Source: Siphonodentalium dalli
Taxonomy: Eukaryota; Mollusca; Scaphopoda; Gadilida; Siphonodentaliidae
NCBI GenBank assembly: GCA_032622095.1
Contig: CP136067.1
Location: 181,508,556 to 181,572,555, forward strand
Direction of reading: 5' to 3'
DNA: 64,000 nt
Made by a program: the position numbers and the translations under genes. The notes beneath the pieces were generated by a model. It was not told the DNA's origin and made no database searches. It saw only the letters and a list, made by a program, of their open reading frames with translations. This document shows, piece by piece, positions 35,350-47,649 of this stretch (positions are counted from its first letter, which is position 1; each line of letters opens with the position of its first letter).

Positions 35350-36550
35350 ATACATTTGTGATTGTTATCCACGCTCTGGAAGTTTAATGAAACTTAATAG
35401 TTTTCTTGTTTTAGGAACCGCCAGCCAATCGTGCATTCTTACTTTTATATGTTTGTATGTTTGGCTATTCATAACACTGAAATTAATCGCTAGGTTCTTT
35501 CTAATGAAATCAAAAATATTATAATATAGCCGAGAACTGTGCAGGTATTGAATTCATTGTTTTCATTAACAATGGTTTATCATGCAATTTATTAAAGTAA
35601 GAATTACATCAGACGATACCTCAAACAACCAGCGACAGTGCAGTTAACCAGCTCCCAGCCAATACGCCATATTATGGAATACTTCCACTGATGTTATTAG
35701 GTACGATTAATCAATTATAGTCGATTATTGATGACCGATTATCGATTATCAAAATCAATAATCGTGGCACCTCTAGTCGACATCTTGGTGCTTTTGGCAC
35801 TCTTTTTTCCGCGACTTATTTGATGGAATCGCGAAAGAAGTTACTAATTACTATGCCACAAACACATGACGCCATTGATAATTTGGTGTGTAAATTGTAA
35901 TCTTATGTGTACTATAAAGTATAATGTTCATAGCGCACCAAAATTATTACATGTTTGTATGGACATTTTAATAGCTCACCAAAATGCGTAACTGAAATTG
36001 TGGGATCCAGTTCGTCAACAGGTCAATGCCACGAAATAAGGAGACGAATTGCATTATAACAATGTATACAAAGTCCATATGCAATATATCAACATCTGTT
36101 TTTCTCCACATATAGTTGTTGATTTGATTATGTCGACTGTCATTACCTCTATTTCTTGATTTTATTTTATTGCAGTTTTTTCGGTGTCAACCTGTGCGAG
36201 TTATTGTTTTTTTGTTAATTAATTAATAATATTCGTACCATGGCTTTTCGTACCAGTTAACCACTTTTTGTGTTTCTCTGTCGATATTTAAAAAAGCTAA
36301 TATTATGTAAGATTTTAATGCTTCCAAAAACATGGGAAGAAGTAGTTCTCTCAAAACAAATGGTCTTTTAAATGTGTATACCCACATTGATGACACAGGA
36401 ATATTAAAAAAAAAAACTCGTGTTCAAAGTTACCTCGTCGTTTGGACACTCTGTTTTCCCGAATGTGTCATATGAAATCATAATTGCCAACCTGTTATAA
36501 GGCGTATAATCCCGCCGCGTATTCCTCATTTCTCAATGTGAAGACATTGC
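35350..36550. other. No recognised feature
   Basis: AT-rich sequence with simple stretches such as cgattattgatgaccgatta near 35720. No conserved coding block on either strand. Confidence 0.5.
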
Positions 36551-36551
36551 T

Positions 36552-37055
36552 TTAAAGGCACGGTTGGCCTTGGCGGTGGGTATTCTGTGAAAATATTTTC
36601 ACACGTCATAAACCGCCACAAACAGAAAGAACATCAAAATATAGACAGACTTTGTCCGTATACAAATAAGAAATATCGCATAAACAGTATGTTATTGTCA
36701 TATGTTTGACCATTGTTATGTAAACAAAAACATAAAAAGTTACTTTTCTGGCGTTTGTTTATATTATGATGGTAAACATAAAGAGCGTTCTTTGTTGGTG
36801 AATTCCTGATAGGGAGCTAATAAAGAGCGTTCGTGCCATTTGGGTGTGATTAGCCAGTAGCATTGTGCTGTGTTCTGTAACACAATCAGGCTCTTGATTA
36901 GGTAAAATATAGTAGGTCTTTATGATAACATGCTGTTTACGCGATGGTCATGGAAAATATGGACGAAACTGTATGCGTTTTAATGTTTTTTCTGTTTACG
37001 GTGTTTGGAACAAATATGAATATTTTCGACAATTAAGGCCAAACGTGCCTTTAAA
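36552..37055 (+). repeat. TIR element (TTTAAAGGCACG termini)
   Basis: Left TTTAAAGGCACGGTTGGCCTT and right AAGGCCAAACGTGCCTTTAAA are inverted. The interior contains taaacataaagagcgttctt twice in part. A second copy lies inverted at 43648-44143. Confidence 0.75.
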
Positions 37056-37192
37056 CATCTCGCACCAAATCATAAACACATATACTATTATGGTATTTAG
37101 TGACCGGTAATATAATTATGTATTGTTTGCTCGCTGTGTGACCAAATAACCTACACCATATAGGTAAAATACGCACATTGCAACGGTAGCGG

Positions 37193-37858
37193 GGTAATGT
37201 CGCAAGAGCTATACTCTGACCTTCACCCCAAATTGGCATTAACGTTATATTCTATCTATCTATCTATCTACTTGACACTCCGTCGCCCTCAATGTGCTGA
37301 GGATTATGTGATGGTCCAGGTGCTACCACGGCCGAGTAACATTATTACCCTGTGGTGACTCCAGTAGCGTTCTTTAACGTGCACACACCGAGGCGTGTAC
37401 ACGGGTCAGCCATTAATGTCCGCGCCCGATCGGACAGCGTACTGCACCCACGACAACATACCTGGACAAGTGTTGTAATGGGGGGGGGGGAAGTCGGCAT
37501 TATTGCATTCGGATCTTTATTTATGCAGTGATCTCGAATGAGCCGTTTCAGCCTGACAAACTTGGTATCTGACCGAGTTCTGATTTTTGTCAGAATACCC
37601 TGACCAGGTTGCTATCCCAGGTCCGATAGCACGAGAGACCAGTACGATGCCTCTCGGTCACCGACTTCAACTAATTGACGGATCTCTTTCGGGTGGTTTT
37701 TAAGACACCAAAGTGGGCGGAACATCTTGATATATAAGTGAAATTGCACATACGGGTGGGTGGAGTCGATTTGTGAGTATAGATGCGCGCTATACGAGTA
37801 CCGGTATACCGTTAACTGAGGTCAAGGTCAGAGTATAGCTCTTGCGACGTTACCCCTT
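37193..37858. mobile_element. TIR element with GC-rich interior
   Basis: Left ggggtaatgtcgcaagagct and atactctgacctt return inverted at the right as aaggtcagagtat and agctcttgcgacgttacccc. The interior has a (ctat)n run at 37250 and about 450 bp of GC-rich, apparently noncoding sequence (37270-37740). Confidence 0.65.
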
Positions 37859-38318
37859 GCGACACACAACAATCACGATGAACAATTTGTTAATTTTGTC
37901 ATTCTTTAAACACATTATATAGCACAAAGGGTCAGGTTACTACGTTTTCAACTTTTCGATGAACAAAGACAAGGACCAGTCTATGGCGCGAAATTCGACA
38001 ACAATTAACTGTCTAAATTTCTAGTACATGGAAGTAAAAGTATATTTTAATGAATGATTTTCGTCTCAAAGTTGATATAATTGCTTAGTGAACAAAAATG
38101 CTATCTATAGTTGTCGTCTGTCATTGTTTTGCGACTTTCATGTCTGTTTATTTGCACCCACTCAATGTCTCTTGTTGACTAGACTGGTTCCTGGTCGAAA
38201 CCTGAAAAGATCTGAAAACGTAGTAATCTGACCCCTCCAGCCATAACGTACGGTTCCTCGTTGCAAATAGCTCCTTCCACTGAGGGGTTATAATGTATGT
38301 TTTGAAAGCTTTCCTCGT

Positions 38319-38718
38319 TTAACCCTTTACCCAACAGAACGCCCTGTGCCAATGCATTCTCTTATATATGCGAATCGACCATAGGTCGCCTCGCATATAT
38401 AAGAGAATGCATTGGCTTAACACATATTAAAAATGATAAAATTGTTAAAGAATGTTAAAAAATGGTAAAAAGTGTTAAAAAAAAGAATTTTTGAAGGCCA
38501 ATGCATTCTCTTATATATGCGAGGCGACATATGGTCTACTCGTATATATAAGAGAATGCATTGGCACAGGGCATAACTGTAACCATCACAATGTGGTCAA
38601 TGAACCGGTTCCAATGATATCCATATTTGTATGGTGTTATTGAGACAGACCGAAGATATTTTAGGCTGTTGAAGCTTTATTTGGGCGTTTTTGGCAGCTT
38701 TGTTGGGTAAAGGGTTAA
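38319..38718 (+). mobile_element. nTTAA MITE, family A, copy 3
   Basis: TTAA|CCCTTTACCCAACA to TGTTGGGTAAAGGG|TTAA, 400 bp, with two internal hairpins at 38347-38414 and 38496-38564. Confidence 0.9.
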
Positions 38719-38855
38719 AAGTGAACCTGTGAGGCGTACTCCAGATATTTCAACTGATTTATCATGCTGTTGAACTTATGGTTCTTATTGTATATGTATA
38801 TGGCGTCCCCACGACGAGAATACATTTTTGAGGTAAATTATCAAGGTTCCAATAA

Positions 38856-41483
38856 CCCAGATAGCATGACTACGTTGGGCCAACGTTGGCATAATGTCGA
38901 CACGGTTGGCATTAGGTTTGGCTGGGTTGACGTTGTTGGCCCTTGCCAACGTATTTCTCCCAACCGTTGGAAATATAACGTTGGCCCAACGTTGTGCCAA
39001 CGCGAACATGCCAACGGAATTACCTGCAGTAAATTAGTTGGGTTGGCGTGGTTGGCCCAACGTATTCCTCCCAACCGTTGAAATTATAACGTTGGGCCAA
39101 CGCCAACACAAAAATGGAATTTATTGTGCACATCACATTGGTTGGGATTACGTTGTTGGCCCTTGGTTGACCAAATTAAGGTATTCCTCCCATGCAACAG
39201 TTGGAATTATAACGTTGGTCCAATGTTGTGTCAACGCTAACGGCCTCATGACAGTCCAATTACATATAGCGTATATAATTATATGCATATATAGGGCCTA
39301 TACATCTCAATGATATGCCGATACTTTATGTTCCGTAAACACACGTACAATCATTACTGACACAATATATGCTACGATATGTCATAAAATACGTTGGATG
39401 GTGTCGGTTGGTATATCGTTGGCCCAACGTAATGCCAACGTAGATGACGTAGAAAGCTCTGACGTCAAACTCTACGCGCGTGCACAACGGATCAGGCGTC
39501 TGCTTTTCTTATTGCGCGCTTTGTTCTGGTTCTCGTTCAGTGTTGCTGCTGGTATTAATTTTTAGCAAATAAAGGATTCAGTTTCTTTAACATGTTGACT
39601 GCCACTCCGAGTTAACTCGTAGTACACGGTAGCATGGGGACTGCTACTACGAGTTAACTCGTAGTGGTGTTGATACCACATAAATAACAACAGAAACCGA
39701 GAGAAATGTAAGTCTATGAGGCGTTTGCGCCAATCCATGCCCAACGACCCCATTGATCGATTGAAAATGCATAATTACAATGGCTTGAGGTACAACGATT
39801 CCTACATCCCGATCCGGGGTGGGGGTGAAGTTTGAAAATATTGCTGGGACACACCAACTCACCAGGACCTCTTCTGTACATCCATGACCCATGGTATACA
39901 GGTGCAAATAGGCATTTCCGGACAACATATATAGAGGGCTTTCGTTGCATAAATCAATAACCAATTATAGCTCTAGATTGTTCAGGTTTCATTTGAAGCT
40001 TTTGGCCATAAAGTGACTCATATAACAATGACAATACACACCATTGTTGGAGGGATGGGGCATGCAAGCGACTGAAAGGTCCACAAAATATTTAAGCTTG
40101 GCTGTGTAACATGTAATAGAACAACACTTACATGTATGTTGAGATTAGTTAGAAATGAGCGCCCTGCTTGAGTGGTCTAATGACTAAATTCTAACAAATC
40201 TTATTATCAGCTGTAGTTCTATGTGTATTACACATCTCGTACTTATAACTGGATACATTTTGACAGTAGGATAATTCATATATAGAGTCAGAGGCTGCTG
40301 GAAACTCGAGCTAGCCCTACATCAAGTGGCTTGTTTCCCTGGCTATATATGTGTGTACCAGTGTGTATATATAAATTCATTCATCATGTTTTATAGTATT
40401 TTAGTCGACCAAAATATGTTTTTAAGATGTTGAAACGTGATATAAAGCTACAACGAGATAACTCGTAGTTGGCACCTGGGACGGAATTTACCAGTGGTTA
40501 TCGCTGGTGCCAGCTACGACTTATCTCGTAGGTAAATAAATATTACGTATAAATTCATTTACCGTGTCTTTTACACGATATGCTTGCACCTGGGTAGCAC
40601 TCTCGTCATCTAAGTCATTGAAAACGTAATTGTATTTACCTACGAGATCACTCGTAGCTGGCACCAGCGACGAAACACTGATTAATCCCATCCCAGTTGC
40701 CGACTACGAGTTATCTCGTAGTAGCCTCAGACATGTTTCAGCATCATATAACCCGATATTGGTCGAACCATAACTCCTACATACGTAATACATCACCTAC
40801 TATCGGCTAAACATGCAATCCCATGTTGGCATATGGCATGGAATTACCCATTGGTTTTCGGCAGTGAACGTGTTAATTTGGAATTCAAGGATTTGTTCGT
40901 TCTTTAGATGCCACCATCGGTCATCGAGTCGCTATCCGCGGTAGGTTTACGTTTGTGAGAAACTACTCTTTTGTGTAAAATTAATTAATTATTTTCCCAA
41001 TATTTTTCTCGGAATCACAAAGTTCTGAATGTTTGCACGGCGTGCATATAAGCTATAGCGGAGAATACTTATTGACATGCATAGTAGTTTCTCACAAACT
41101 TGCATTGATCAGATAGTGATATGGTGGCTGACGGTGGTAACTGAATTATTATTGGATGCCAAAAAAATCCCCAACGTTATGCCAACCAATTTAGTTTGAG
41201 TTCCAAACGTTGTCCCTCCGTTGGGTCAACGTTATGCCAACCCAATGGTTTAGTTTCCAACGTTGGGCCAACGTTATACCAACCATGTGGTCTGGATATC
41301 AACGCTGGCCCAACGTTGGGCCTACGCTCTGTATATGTCGATCGTCCTACGTTGGCCCAACGTAGGCCCAATACGTTGGCCCAACGTTGACCCAATGAGC
41401 AAAATTACGTTGGCCCAACGTTGGCCCAACCATTCAGATGGTGGTTGTGCCAACGTTGGCCCAACCATGTCATGCTATCTGGG
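38856..41483. mobile_element. Foldback-like element with ACGTTGGC subrepeats
   Basis: The terminal CCCAGATAGCATGAC at 38856 is inverted at 41469-41483. Next to both ends are several hundred bases of iterated, self-complementary units (ccaacgttggcccaacgttgg-like), at 38870-39240 and 41170-41465. The centre holds the 'CTACGAG' palindromes and a second inverted pair (tttgtgagaaactac at 40953, gtagtttctcacaaac near 41085). No transposase is recognisable. Confidence 0.7.
39606..40723. repeat. Six copies of the palindrome CTACGAGWTAWCTCGTAG
   Basis: Perfect or near-perfect 18-mers lie around 39609, 39645, 40450, 40505, 40640 and 40703. Several are followed by 'tggcacc' or preceded by its complement. 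They sit in the centre of the foldback-like element. Confidence 0.7.
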
Positions 41484-41864
41484 AATGGCTCAATCACTGT
41501 GTCAATGCCTGACCAGTATGAAAAATATAATTTAGAAAAAACGACGTTGTTGGTATTCTCAGTGCAATGCACATATTCATCTTAGAACATTGCAAACATA
41601 ATTCAAGATAATTAAACCTGATCATAAATAAACACGATTTATGATTTATCGGGAAACCTAAATTATTACGAATAGCCAGGTGTATAATTACGAATTTGGA
41701 TGGCAGACAGGCCTCACAGCCAGATTTGAGACATATTGACCATAAGATTGCATCACACACATACAACGGGTTAAATTTGCCCACAGCATTGTTTTTTCAA
41801 TATATATTAGACTTGTGACCAGAATGAAATGATGTAAACAGATAAACACCACCATGTCCCACAA

Positions 41865-41972
41865 TAGTCCAAGTCTTCTTGTACTAAAACCAGCTAAGAT
41901 ATTGGGATGGCGATGCTGGTCTTACCTCCATCCCAATATCTTAGCCGGCTTTAGTACGAGAAGACTTGGACT
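41865..41972. repeat. 108-bp hairpin
   Basis: agtccaagtcttcttgtact and aagatattgggatgg pair with ccatcccaatatctt and agtacgagaagacttggact. Confidence 0.85.
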
Positions 41973-42017
41973 AGTCCCACAAAAGCAGTCAAAAATATTT
42001 AGAAGGAGGAGAAATAG

Positions 42018-42482
42018 CAGCCCGCAGAGATCACATTCCACCAGCATACAAAACCTTCGAACTTTTTGGAATTTTGATGCAGGGCAGCAGGGGACCTTAT
42101 AAAGTCGAAAAAATAACACGGAGAACATACTTCTTAATGATTATCTGTTCATTAGTGTACTTCACTATATGTGAAGGTCCAAACTCGAAATTGCATGACT
42201 TGCTATGACTTTTGAGAGCCGATATTGCAATAAACATTCAATTAATTACCCAGGAAAAATTCCATAACTGTAAGAAACGCAAAGCAAAATGGCTCACAAA
42301 GTCACTTAAATCGTGATATTTCCAGTTGGGATCTTCACCAACTCTGATGTACATTATTAAGAAACAGATAATAACACAGAAATATATTCCCTGTGTTATT
42401 TTTTCGATTTTATAAGGTTCCCTCTCAAAACTGCAAAAAGTTCCTAGGTTTTGTACTGATGGAATATGATCTCTGCGGGCGT
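42018..42482. repeat. Long inverted-repeat element
   Basis: The left arm (agcccgcagagatcacattc ... accttataaagtcgaaaaaa) is repeated inverted in the right arm (ttttttcgattttataaggt ... atgatctctgcgggcg). Arms are about 100 bp. Confidence 0.75.
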
Positions 42483-42794
42483 TAGCCAAAGTAGAGATTC
42501 ATTGCATGATCCAAGTTACCCCCAACTATATTTAAGACTACACCATTTTTTTTAAATTGCAAATATCTTATAAACAAGTTAATATATCGTAAAAGACCGA
42601 CAATTAGAGACAGTGGGAGCGCTAATGTAAAATATAATGAAAATGAATTTATGACTGGAGTCATAAATTCATTTGCATTATAATTACCATGTTGTTTGCA
42701 TCGTTCTTGGAGCACATGAGTATATTTTTCATTCATCCATGGCTCAAATTCATTACTTTGTTTGATATATTCTGTTGAGTATAAGAGGAGCTCT

Positions 42795-42890
42795 AGCCAT
42801 TAGTAACTCGCCGAAAGCGACAAAATGTGCGATATTAGCGCATGTTTCGGCGCGCCTTCACAAGCGACAAAATGTGCGCCATACTATACA
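42795..42890. repeat. Fragment of the GC-rich 'GCCGAAAGCGACAAA' palindrome family
   Basis: ccattagtaactcgccgaaag, cgacaaaatgtgcgatatta and gcgcatgtttcgg match the interior of 49392-49696. Confidence 0.7.
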
Positions 42891-43647
42891 AGAAAACTAA
42901 GATGCATGCATCAGGTCAGCCATGAACTATTTAGCATAGAATAATTCAGTTCGGTTGCAGTTTCACAACGTTACAACTGACATACGATTACACCTTGAAT
43001 GTGGAAATATGTAAGAGTGAATATTAATGTTCTAAATCCCATGTTTCACATTTAGTGGTAATGGGGTCGTACTTTATTAACACGCAAGTAGTGTAATTAA
43101 GTACGGGTAATTAGAAGTAACAAATCGTTTAGTTTCTATCGTATCGGATAAAAGAGGTGAGCAGATTGCCGATGATGAATGCTCTCGTTAGCTGCCAATA
43201 TAATGTGCATATTTGCCCCGTTACGTTTATACACTGTAGCATTGGCGGGCCAGAGTGTGTTGACATGTTAAGTGTTTGGTTCATTAATAACAGATCAGCA
43301 GGGATTTGTCGTGATAACGTATACGTGGAAATATGCTACCTAAACGGTTAAATTAACGGTTGATCTATTACACCACCGTGTATACTCGGTTTAAATAGGT
43401 ATATTATATAGGGACGTGTGCTCAATTTTGGTGCGGACCGATGATAAAACAAAATCAGAAGTAAATGTCGGCGGGCGGGAGGGCCATTTTTTCAATAATT
43501 TTAAAAGAAATTGAACAGTTGCAGCAGCAGCAAAAAAAGGGTGTACAATTGGCAAATGATGAGGGGCGGCGTGACGTGTAACTAGGATTGAACTTAGATA
43601 TGCAATTTGGAGATTATTGGATGAGGGATGTTATATTAATTATATTA

Positions 43648-44143
43648 AAGGGACGAGGGGGCTTAGTTGTCGAAAATATTCATATTTGTTCCAAACACCG
43701 TAAACAGAAAAATATTAAAAGGCATACATATTGGTTCAAATATACGATCACTATCGCGTAAACATCATGCTCACATAAAGACCTACTAAATTTTACCTAA
43801 ACAAGAGTCTGATTGTGTTATAGAAGGCAGCACAATGCTACTGGCTAATCACACACAAATGGTATAAACGCTCTTTATTATTTCCAAATAAGGAATTGAG
43901 CAACAAAGAACGCTCTTTATGTTTACCATCATAATATAAAGAAACACCAAGAAAGTTACTTTTTATGCTTTGTCAAACAATCGTCAAATTTACGACAATA
44001 ACATACTGTTTATGAGATATTTCTCATTTGTATATTAACAAAGTATGTCTATATTTGAATATTATTTTCGTTTGCAGCGGTTTTTGACAGGTGGAAATAT
44101 GTTCACAGGATACCCACCAAGGCCTTCCGTACCTTTAAGGTAT
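43648..44143 (-). repeat. TIR element, second copy, inverted
   Basis: Shares caaacaccgtaaacag, gctactggctaatcac, aacgctctttat and taacatactgtttat with the reverse complement of 36552-37055. The termini have diverged. Confidence 0.7.
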
Positions 44144-44399
44144 ACTGCAACTTTGTTTCTTGCCAATAGCAGAATACATAATGCTATTAAGAAGTGACAC
44201 AAAACACAGAACATTTTTTTTAATTATAAGTATTGAGCAGTGAGAAATATTTGAGTAGAGGAAACCAGTAACGAAAGGCGATATTAACATGATTTCTGTC
44301 AGCGAATAATTGTTTACGTTCCAATGAATATTAAAATGTACTGAAAACAAACTGCTAATGGGTGCCAGACTTTCATAAACACAAATTATGTATTAATGG

Positions 44400-44700
44400 T
44401 GTAACGACATATTTCGTTCTTAATTGTCTAAAAAAAATAGGGGATCGGGATGTTTGGATCTCTAGTTTAACGACATTTTTCGGTCTTTAATAGTTTAATG
44501 ACATTTTTCGGTCTTTATAATATCTCAAGATATAGGGGGTATTTGGATCTCTATAGTTTAACGACATTTTTCGGTCTTTATAGTTTAACGACATTCTCGG
44601 TCTTTAATATTTCAAGATATAGGGGCCCTTAGTGGGTATTTGGATCTCTAGTTTAACGACATTTTTCGGTCTTTGATAGCAAAATGGAAGAAGTACATCT
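44400..44700. repeat. Short irregular repeats 'TTTAACGACATTTTTCGGTC'
   Basis: Five or six copies of tttaacgacatttttcggtc separated by 20-70 bp, with gatataggggg interspersed. Confidence 0.75.
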
Positions 44701-44752
44701 TTGGAAAGATGTGGTGGCCCTAAAAAGGAAAGTTGTTTGGTGATCTTGAAAT

Positions 44753-47640
44753 GCAGTTTTTCTGAACAGTCTTCCTTGATTAAAGTGATGTGAAACACTC
44801 CGGCAGACAACGGGCAGAGTGATCAAATAGAAATTAAGAATAATCTTTCTCAAAGTAGTTATTTGTTACGAATAGTAATCCAAATGGATGATACACAACG
44901 TCATTCTTATATATTAGTTAAATGCAATGACTCTCGATGCCATCGAGTCGATGGCGAAATCATTTTTGTTTAATTATAGCCGATAGTTGCGCCCCGAATC
45001 GAGATGTAAATATTTACAATTTGGAGTAGTTCAGACGATGTTCTCTATGAAGTGGTGTGGTAGATTATTTTGGAAATTTTCAGTGATGTTAGTAGAATGA
45101 TAACATTCCCCAGGTTGGCAAAGTGCCTGAGCACTAACTTATCAATTTCTCGCACCCGAAAAAGTCCATAACAAGTCCATAATATATGTTTAAGCATATA
45201 TATAAATCTCCGAAAACCAAAATTCTAAAGCATTAAACGATTTCTTGAAATACAGTTTTTCTGAACAGTCTTCCTTGATTAAAGTGATGTGAAACACTCC
45301 GGCAGACACCGGGCAGAGTGATCAAATAGAAATTAAGAATAATCTTTCTCAAAGTAGTTATTCGTTACGAATATTAATCCAAATGGATGATACACAACGT
45401 CATTCTTATATATTAGTTAAATGCAATGACTCTCGATGGCGAAATCATTTTTGTTTAATTATAGCCGATAGTTGCGCCCCGAATCGAGATGTAAATATTT
45501 ACAATTTGGAGTAGTTCAGACGATGTTCTCTATGAAGTGGTGTGGTAGATTATTTTGGAAATTTTCAGTGATGTTAGTAGAATGATAACATTCCCCAGGT
45601 TGGCAAAGTGCCTGAGCACTAACTTATCAATTTCTCGCACCCGAAAAAGTCCATAACAAGTCCATAATATGTCTTTAAGCATATATATATAAATCTCCGA
45701 AAACCAAAATTCTAAAGCATTAAACGATTTCTTGAAATACAGTTTTTCTGAACAGTCTTCCTTGATTAAAGTGATGTGAAACACTCCGGCAGACACCGGG
45801 CAGAGTGATCAAATAGAAATTAAGAATAATCTTTCTCAAAGTAGTTATTCGTTACGAATATTAATCCAAATGGATGATACACAACGTCATTCTTACATAT
45901 TAGTTAAATGCAATGACTCTCGATGGCGAAATCATTTTTGTTTAATTATAGCCGATAGTTGCGCCCCGAATCGAGATGTAAATATTTACAATTTGGAGTA
46001 GTTCAGACGATGTTCTCTATGAAGTGGGGTGGTAGATTATTTTGGAAATTTTCAGTGATGTTAGTAGAATGATAACATTCCCCAGGTTGGCAAAGTGCCT
46101 GAGCACTAACTTATCAATTTCTCGCACCCGAAAAAGTCCATAACAAGTCCATAATATGTCTTTAAGCATATATATAAATCTCCGAAAACCAAAATTCTAA
46201 AGCATTAAACGATTTCTTGAAATACAGTTTTTCTGAACAGTCTTCCTTGATTAAAGTGATGTGAAACACTCCGGCAGACACCGGGCAGAGTGATCAAATA
46301 GAAATTAAGAATAATCTTTCTCAAAGTAGTTATTCGTTACGAATATTAATCCAAATGGATGATACACAACGTCATTCTTATATATTAGTTAAATGCAATG
46401 ACTCTCGATGGCGAAATCATTTTTGTTTAATTATAGCCGATAGTTGCGCCCCGAATCGAGATGTAAATATTTACAATTTGGAGTAGTTCAGACGATGTTC
46501 TCTATGAAGTGGTGTGGTAGATTATTTTGGAAATTTTCAGTGATGTTAGTAGAATGATAACATTCCCCAGGTTGGCAAAGTGCCTGAGCACTAACTTATC
46601 AATTTCTCGCACCCGAAAAAGTCCATAACAAGTCCATAATATGTCTTTAAGCATATATATAAATCTCCGAAAACCAAAATTCTAAAGCATTAAACGATTT
46701 CTTGAAATACAGTTTTTCTGAACAGTCTTCCTTGATTAAAGTGATGTGAAACACTCCGGCAGACACCGGGCAGAGTGATCAAATAGAAATTAAGAATAAT
46801 CTTTCTCAAAGTAGTTATTCGTTACGAATATTAATCCAAATGGATGATACACAACGTCATTCTTATATATTAGTTAAATGCAATGACTCTCGATGGCGAA
46901 ATCATTTATGTTTAATTATAGCCGATAGTTGCGCCCCGAATCGAGATGTAAATATTTACAATTTGGAGTAGTTCAGACGATGTTCTCTATGAAGTGGTGT
47001 GGCAGATTTTTTGGGAAATTTTCAGTGATGTTAGTAGAATGATAACATTCCCCAGGTTGGCAAAGTGCCTGAGCACTAACTTATCAATTTCTCGCACCCG
47101 AAAAAGTCCATAACAAGTCCATAATATATGTTTAAGCATATATATAAATCTCCGAAAACCAAAATTCTAAAGCATTAAACGATTTCTTGAAATACAGTTT
47201 TTCTGAACAGTCTTCCTTGATTAAAGTGATGTGAAACACTCCGGCAGACACCGGGCAGAGTGATCAAATAGAAATTAAGAATAATCTTTCTCAAAGTAGT
47301 TATTCGTTACGAATATTAATCCAAATGGATGATACACAACGTCATTCTTATATATTAGTTAAATGCAATGACTCTCGATGGCGAAATCATTTTTGTTTAA
47401 TTATAGCCGATAGTTGCGCCCCGAATCGAGATGTAAATATTTACAATTTGGAGTAGTTCAGACGATGTTCTCTATGAAGTGGTGTGGCAGATTTTTGTGG
47501 AAAATTTCAGTGATTTGGCAAAGTCCCTGAGCACTAACTTATCAATTTCTCGCACCTGAAAAAGTCCATAACAAGTCCATAATATGTCTTTAAGCATATA
47601 TATAAATCTCCGAAAAACAAAAATTATAAAGCATTAAACG
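44753..47640 (+). repeat. 485-bp tandem satellite, about six units
   Basis: 'cagtttttctgaacagtctt' starts at about 44755, 45254, 45741, 46226, 46711 and 47196, giving periods of 499, 487, 485, 485 and 485. Units are nearly identical. The first carries about 14 extra bp (atgccatcgagtcg) and the last has an internal deletion. Single diverged copies occur at 3080, 4636 and 35196. Confidence 0.95.
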
Positions 47641-47649
47641 ATTTGCTAT

